Source: Geomonas azotofigens
GTDB taxonomy: Bacteria; Desulfobacterota; Desulfuromonadia; Geobacterales; Geobacteraceae
Assembly (NCBI RefSeq): GCF_018919395.1
Contig: NZ_JAHLME010000002.1
Location: 970,182 to 1,034,181, forward strand
Length of the DNA: 64,000 nt
Direction: 5' to 3'
Positions 58,284 to 64,000 of the stretch are shown piece by piece (positions within the stretch are counted from its first letter, which is position 1; each line of letters starts with the position of its first letter). A program made the position numbers and the translations under genes. The notes under the pieces are model-generated. The model saw nothing but the letters and a program-made list of their open reading frames with translations, had not been told where the DNA came from and made no database searches.

Positions 58284-59978
58284 ATGATCCATAAAAACAG
58301 GTTGTCCTTTCAAACGAAGATTCTCCTATTGGTGCTGGTGAGCTGCTGTGTACTGGGGGCCCCCACCGGTCTGACCGTGATGAAGCAGTTCTTTGACCTC
58401 ACCACCAGGTTCAACGAGTCCTACCGCGAGTCCCTCTATGCCAACTCCGACCTGATGGCCAAGGCCGAGGTGCAGACCGCGGTCAGCCTGCTGCAGGAGA
58501 TCAGCGACCGCCAGCAAAAGGGCGAGATCACCGTGGATGAGGCGAAGAAGCAGGGGGCCGACCTGCTCCGTGGACTCAAGTTCGGCAAGGACGGCTACTT
58601 CTGGGCCGACACCTCCGACGGCACCAACGTGGTCCTTTTGGGCAAACCCGCCGAGGGTAAAAACCGCATGGACCTCCAGGACGCCAAGGGGAAATACCTG
58701 ATCCGGGAGATCATCAAGAACGGGAAGCAGCCCGGCGGCGGTTTCACCGACTACCATTTCCCTCGGCCGGGGAGCGACGCGCCGGTCGCCAAGCGCAGCT
58801 ACTCCCTCTACTTCGCGCCGTTTGATTGGGTGGTCGGCACCGGCGCCTACGTCGACGATCTCGACCTCCAGGTGCAAAAGGCCGCTGACGCCAACAAGCA
58901 GTTGATCCTCAAGGACGTCTATCTCGTGGTGGTGCTCACCGTGGTGATCCTGGCGGCCATCTGCCTGGTGGCGGTCCTGGTGGTGCGCAGACTGATCGCC
59001 CATATCGGCACCGAGCCGGAGGAGTTGGAGGAGATCGCCCAGCAGGTGGCGGCGGGCGACCTCACCGTGCGGCTCGAGTCCGGGAGGACCGGCATCTACG
59101 AGGCCATGCGCCGCATGGTCGAGGGGCTGAGGGAGGTGATGGAAAAGGTCAACCGCAGCGCGCTCGACGTTTCGGCCGCCGCCGGCGAACTCAACGCCAA
59201 CGCCCGGCGCATGGCCGACGACGCCGGCGCGGTGGTGAACCAGGCCGAGACCGTGGCGGTGGCCAGCGAGGAGATGTCCTGTACCAGCAACGACATCTCG
59301 CGGAACTGCCACCTGGCCGCCGGCAGCTCAGGACGGGCCAGCAGCTCGGCGCAAAGCGGCGCCGCCATCGTGAAGGAAACCGTTCAGGGGATGAACAAGA
59401 TTGCCGATCACGTGCGCAATTCGGCGGGGGTCGTGGAGCAGTTGGGGACCCGCAGCGACCAGATTGGCGAGATCGTGGCGACCATCGAGGACATAGCGGA
59501 TCAGACCAACCTGCTGGCGCTCAACGCCGCCATCGAGGCCGCCCGCGCAGGCGAGCAGGGGCGCGGTTTCGCGGTGGTCGCCGACGAGGTCCGGGCCTTG
59601 GCCGAGCGGACCACCAAGGCGACCCGCGAGATCGGCACCATGATCAAGAACATCCAGCAGGAGACCAAGCTGGCCGTGCGGGCCATGGAGGAGGGGGTCG
59701 AGGAGGTTGCGCGCGGTACCGGTGAGGCCGCCCGTTCCGGCGAGGCGTTGGAGGACATCCTGACCCAGATCAACGACGTGGCCAGCCAGATCAACCAGAT
59801 CGTGACCGCGGCGGAGGAGCAGACGGCGACCACCCAGGAGATCACCAACAACATCCAGCAGATCTCCGGGACCGTGCAGCAAAGCGCGCGGGGTTCGCAG
59901 GAGATTTCCGCCGCCTCCGAGCGGCTCTCCAAGCTCTCGGGCGAAATGCAGGAAATGGTGCAGCGCTTCAGGCTGTAG
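58284..59978 (+). CDS. Cache-domain methyl-accepting chemotaxis protein
   Basis: The 564-residue receptor has a membrane helix (about 12-30), a single-Cache (sCache_2-like) periplasmic domain with [14 protein letters not shown] and [17 protein letters not shown], a second helix near residue 215, HAMP, and a signalling domain with [21 protein letters not shown]. It ends VQRFRL without a CheR tether. ATG 58284 has GAGGA seven bases upstream; the TTG at 58266 and ATG 58278 are less likely. Confidence 0.94.
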   Translation: MIHKNRLSFQTKILLLVLVSCCVLGAPTGLTVMKQFFDLTTRFNESYRESLYANSDLMAKAEVQTAVSLLQEISDRQQKGEITVDEAKKQGADLLRGLKFGKDGYFWADTSDGTNVVLLGKPAEGKNRMDLQDAKGKYLIREIIKNGKQPGGGFTDYHFPRPGSDAPVAKRSYSLYFAPFDWVVGTGAYVDDLDLQVQKAADANKQLILKDVYLVVVLTVVILAAICLVAVLVVRRLIAHIGTEPEELEEIAQQVAAGDLTVRLESGRTGIYEAMRRMVEGLREVMEKVNRSALDVSAAAGELNANARRMADDAGAVVNQAETVAVASEEMSCTSNDISRNCHLAAGSSGRASSSAQSGAAIVKETVQGMNKIADHVRNSAGVVEQLGTRSDQIGEIVATIEDIADQTNLLALNAAIEAARAGEQGRGFAVVADEVRALAERTTKATREIGTMIKNIQQETKLAVRAMEEGVEEVARGTGEAARSGEALEDILTQINDVASQINQIVTAAEEQTATTQEITNNIQQISGTVQQSARGSQEISAASERLSKLSGEMQEMVQRFRL

Positions 59979-60000
59979 TTGCAGGCTTCACCGGGCCGGT

Positions 60001-60072
60001 CCGACCGGTCCGACTGGTCCGACTGGTCCGACTGGTCCGACTGGTCCGACTGGTCCGACTGGTCCGACTGGT
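60001..60072. repeat. 9-bp tandem repeat array (CCGACTGGT)
   Basis: Eight head-to-tail copies of CCGACTGGT (the first is CCGACCGGT) begin 23 bases past the Cache MCP stop. No gene covers them. The array has the same unit length as the one downstream of the other MCP. Confidence 0.9.
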
Positions 60073-60094
60073 CGACCTTTTCCCCACCTTTGCA

Positions 60095-60122
60095 TTGGCA
60101 TCGCTGCTAAGTCGTGTATCAT
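60095..60122 (+). promoter_or_regulatory. Promoter of murB with almost no leader
   Basis: TTGGCA and TATCAT are separated by 16 bases; transcription would start at about 60129, while the murB ATG is at 60130. No Shine-Dalgarno sequence is seen, so a leaderless mRNA is likely. Confidence 0.55.
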
Positions 60123-60129
60123 ATCGGCT

Positions 60130-61087
60130 ATGCCAAACGCCAACCTTGACACAGATTCCCACCTCCACATCGAAGAGAACGTACCGCTCGCGCCTTTCAC
60201 TTCCTTCCGCATCGGCGGCCCGGCCCGCTTCCTGATCGGCGCCCAGAACCTCCGGCAACTCAAGGGGGCTCTGCGCTTCGCTCACAAGCTGAACCTCCCC
60301 TTCTGCATCCTGGGCGGCGGCAGCAACCTCCTCATCAGCGACGACGGCTTCCCCGGGGTCTCCATACGACTGCTCATGGACCGGGTCACGTTGTCGGGCG
60401 GCATGGTCCAGGTGCAGGGGGGCTTCGACCTGACCACCCTGGTGCACCGCACGGTGGGCTGGGGACTGTCGGGACTCGAGTCGCTGGCCGGCATCCCGGG
60501 TACGGTGGGAGGCGCGGTGCGGGGCAACGCCGGGGCCTACGGCGGCGCCATCGGCGACGTCCTGGCCACCGTCTCCGCCCTGGATGCCACCACGCTCCAG
60601 ACGGTGACGCTGCGCCACGACCAATGCGCCTTCGGCTACCGCGACAGCCGCTTCAAACGCGAACCGGGCCTCATCGTAACAGGGGCGCTGCTGGCGCTCA
60701 CCCCGGGCAACCCTGATGACATCCGAACCAAGGTGGCGGAAACCCTGGCGAAGAGGGAGGCGAAACAGCTCTCCTGCGACCGGAGCGCCGGCTCGTTCTT
60801 CATGAACCCCAAGGTCACCGACCCCGGCCTGATCAGGAGGTTCGAGGAGGACCAGGGCGTGCGCTGCCGGGAGTGCCGCATCCCCGCCGGCTGGCTCATC
60901 GACCAGGCGGGACTGCGCAGCCTGAGCGTCGGGGGAGCGGCGGTGAGCCACCGACACGCCAATTACCTGGTGAACACGGGGACGGCGACGGCGGCCGAGA
61001 TGGTGGAACTGGCGCGACTGGTACGAAGGGAAGTTCGGCTGAAACTGGGGGTCGTGCTCAAGGAGGAGGTGAGCACGCTGGGGGTGG

Positions 61088-61095
<8 letters not shown>
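60130..61095 (+). CDS. murB: UDP-N-acetylenolpyruvoylglucosamine reductase MurB
   Basis: MurB is the FAD enzyme that completes UDP-MurNAc synthesis. The 321 residues include [26 protein letters not shown] (FAD binding), [25 protein letters not shown] and SAGSFFMNP (catalytic Ser). The C-terminal end is VSTLGVVI. It stands apart from other mur genes. Its last eight bases overlap the convergent hybrid kinase. Confidence 0.95.
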
Positions 61096-63619
<2,524 letters not shown>

Positions 63620-63719
63620 CTAGTTTCCCGTGGCCGGGGGCGCAGCGCGGGCTGCGGTAATCCCGGAAAGCTTGTAATCCTTAGCTGATTACTCGGCATC
63701 GGCCACGAATTCTTTAGCA

Positions 63720-63782
63720 TCAAATGCCACGCCGGTGCAGCATGGCCACCATCCCGATCGAGATCTTCCTGGTGATACTCAT
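63720..63782 (-). CDS. Twenty-residue leader-like ORF
   Basis: AAGGAGG lies six bases before ATG 63782. The product MSITRKISIGMVAMLHRRGI is 20 residues and resembles the start of a membrane protein that ends abruptly. Its stop overlaps a further 34-codon frame (TGATG), whose stop in turn overlaps the hybrid kinase start (ATGA). It may be a leader peptide or a truncated gene. Confidence 0.35.
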   Translation of the reverse strand: MSITRKISIGMVAMLHRRGI

Positions 63783-63833
63783 CGCTTGCCTCCTTGTCCG
63801 CCCCGGCCTCACGGCCCGCGGGGCCTGTAGGTA

Positions 63834-63974
63834 CTACCTGTCCTGTGCTTGCTTTACCGTCGCGTCATGGTAGGGGGTGATGCCGCGTTCCCTCACCGCC
63901 ACGTGCCCAACCACCGCGATCCCGGCCACAATGACTGCGACGCAGCAAAACCTCGTGGACCTGTTGATCTTCAT
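63834..63974 (-). CDS. Small single-helix membrane protein
   Basis: The 46-residue protein has AAGGAGG before its ATG. Residues about 9-27 are a hydrophobic helix (FCCVAVIVAGIAVVGHVAV), followed by a charged tail. It is upstream of the 20-residue ORF and the hybrid kinase on the same strand. No family recognised. Confidence 0.5.
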   Translation of the reverse strand: MKINRSTRFCCVAVIVAGIAVVGHVAVRERGITPYHDATVKQAQDR

Positions 63975-64000
63975 GAAGGCACCTCCTTTGACATTAATTT

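Noticed and set aside
59988-60263. Minus-strand ORF containing a GPV repeat
   Set aside because: The repeat is the 9-bp DNA array read as protein; the rest is opposite murB and has no ribosome site.

Overview
The window looks like chromosome from a Geobacter-type bacterium (Geobacterales, Desulfuromonadota). This is inferred from several features together: high G+C, a Hyb-type uptake [NiFe]-hydrogenase operon, hexaheme c7-like cytochromes, butyrate kinase with phosphotransbutyrylase, many two-component and chemotaxis genes, and short GC-rich mosaic repeats in the gaps. No rRNA, tRNA, CRISPR array, prophage or insertion sequence was recognised.

Positions 1-14600 hold a hydrogenase island on the minus strand. 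In transcription order it runs: a MEDS-PAS histidine kinase, an NtrC-type sigma-54 activator, a second histidine kinase, hypA, a terminator, a near-perfect sigma-54 promoter, then hybS-hybA-hybB-hybL-hybP-tatA-hypB-hypF. The enzyme should be a Tat-exported, membrane-anchored uptake hydrogenase that passes electrons through HybA and HybB to quinone. Its maturation (HypA, HypB, HypF, HybP) and a private TatA are encoded alongside, and regulation is probably local.

Positions 14600-24200 are mixed metabolism: a zinc-ribbon protein, a spermidine-synthase-like methyltransferase, RsgA, a two-helix membrane protein behind a sigma-28-like promoter, a lipid-turnover operon (GDPD, an acyltransferase-hydrolase fusion, a HAD phosphatase), a butyrate operon in which the phosphotransbutyrylase carries an N-terminal HTH-cupin module, and a flavin-binding pyridoxamine-oxidase-like protein. 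Positions 24400-30700 hold signalling genes: CheW, a methyl-accepting chemotaxis protein (MCP) with a C-terminal CheR/CheB tether, and NarL-type regulators with a PAS kinase. A DUF2520 dehydrogenase follows.

Positions 30800-45200 contain envelope and small-molecule genes: an L,D-transpeptidase, a probable flagellum-linked protein, cysteine synthase, a PstS-like binding protein, DoxX, a YbjN protein behind a possible small RNA, a murein-peptide cassette (dipeptide epimerase, DUF819 permease, small membrane protein, beta-sandwich protein, M23 peptidase), a nucleoside deoxyribosyltransferase, an MFS transporter, a transglutaminase and a frameshifted mini-gene. Positions 45289-52118 hold a ParDE-type toxin-antitoxin pair and tamA-tamB. 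Positions 52500-64000 hold a GNAT/M20 pair, a hexaheme cytochrome operon, a NamZ-like muramidase, a possible antisense-oriented ncRNA, a second MCP, murB and a large hybrid histidine kinase preceded by tiny ORFs.

The most interesting signals are: the self-contained sigma-54 hydrogenase regulon, with a 14-base motif shared by two promoters and a GAFTSA variant activator; the HTH-cupin-phosphotransbutyrylase fusion; the acyltransferase-hydrolase lipid operon; four sigma-28-like promoters that tie uncharacterised genes to motility; and two candidate non-coding RNAs.
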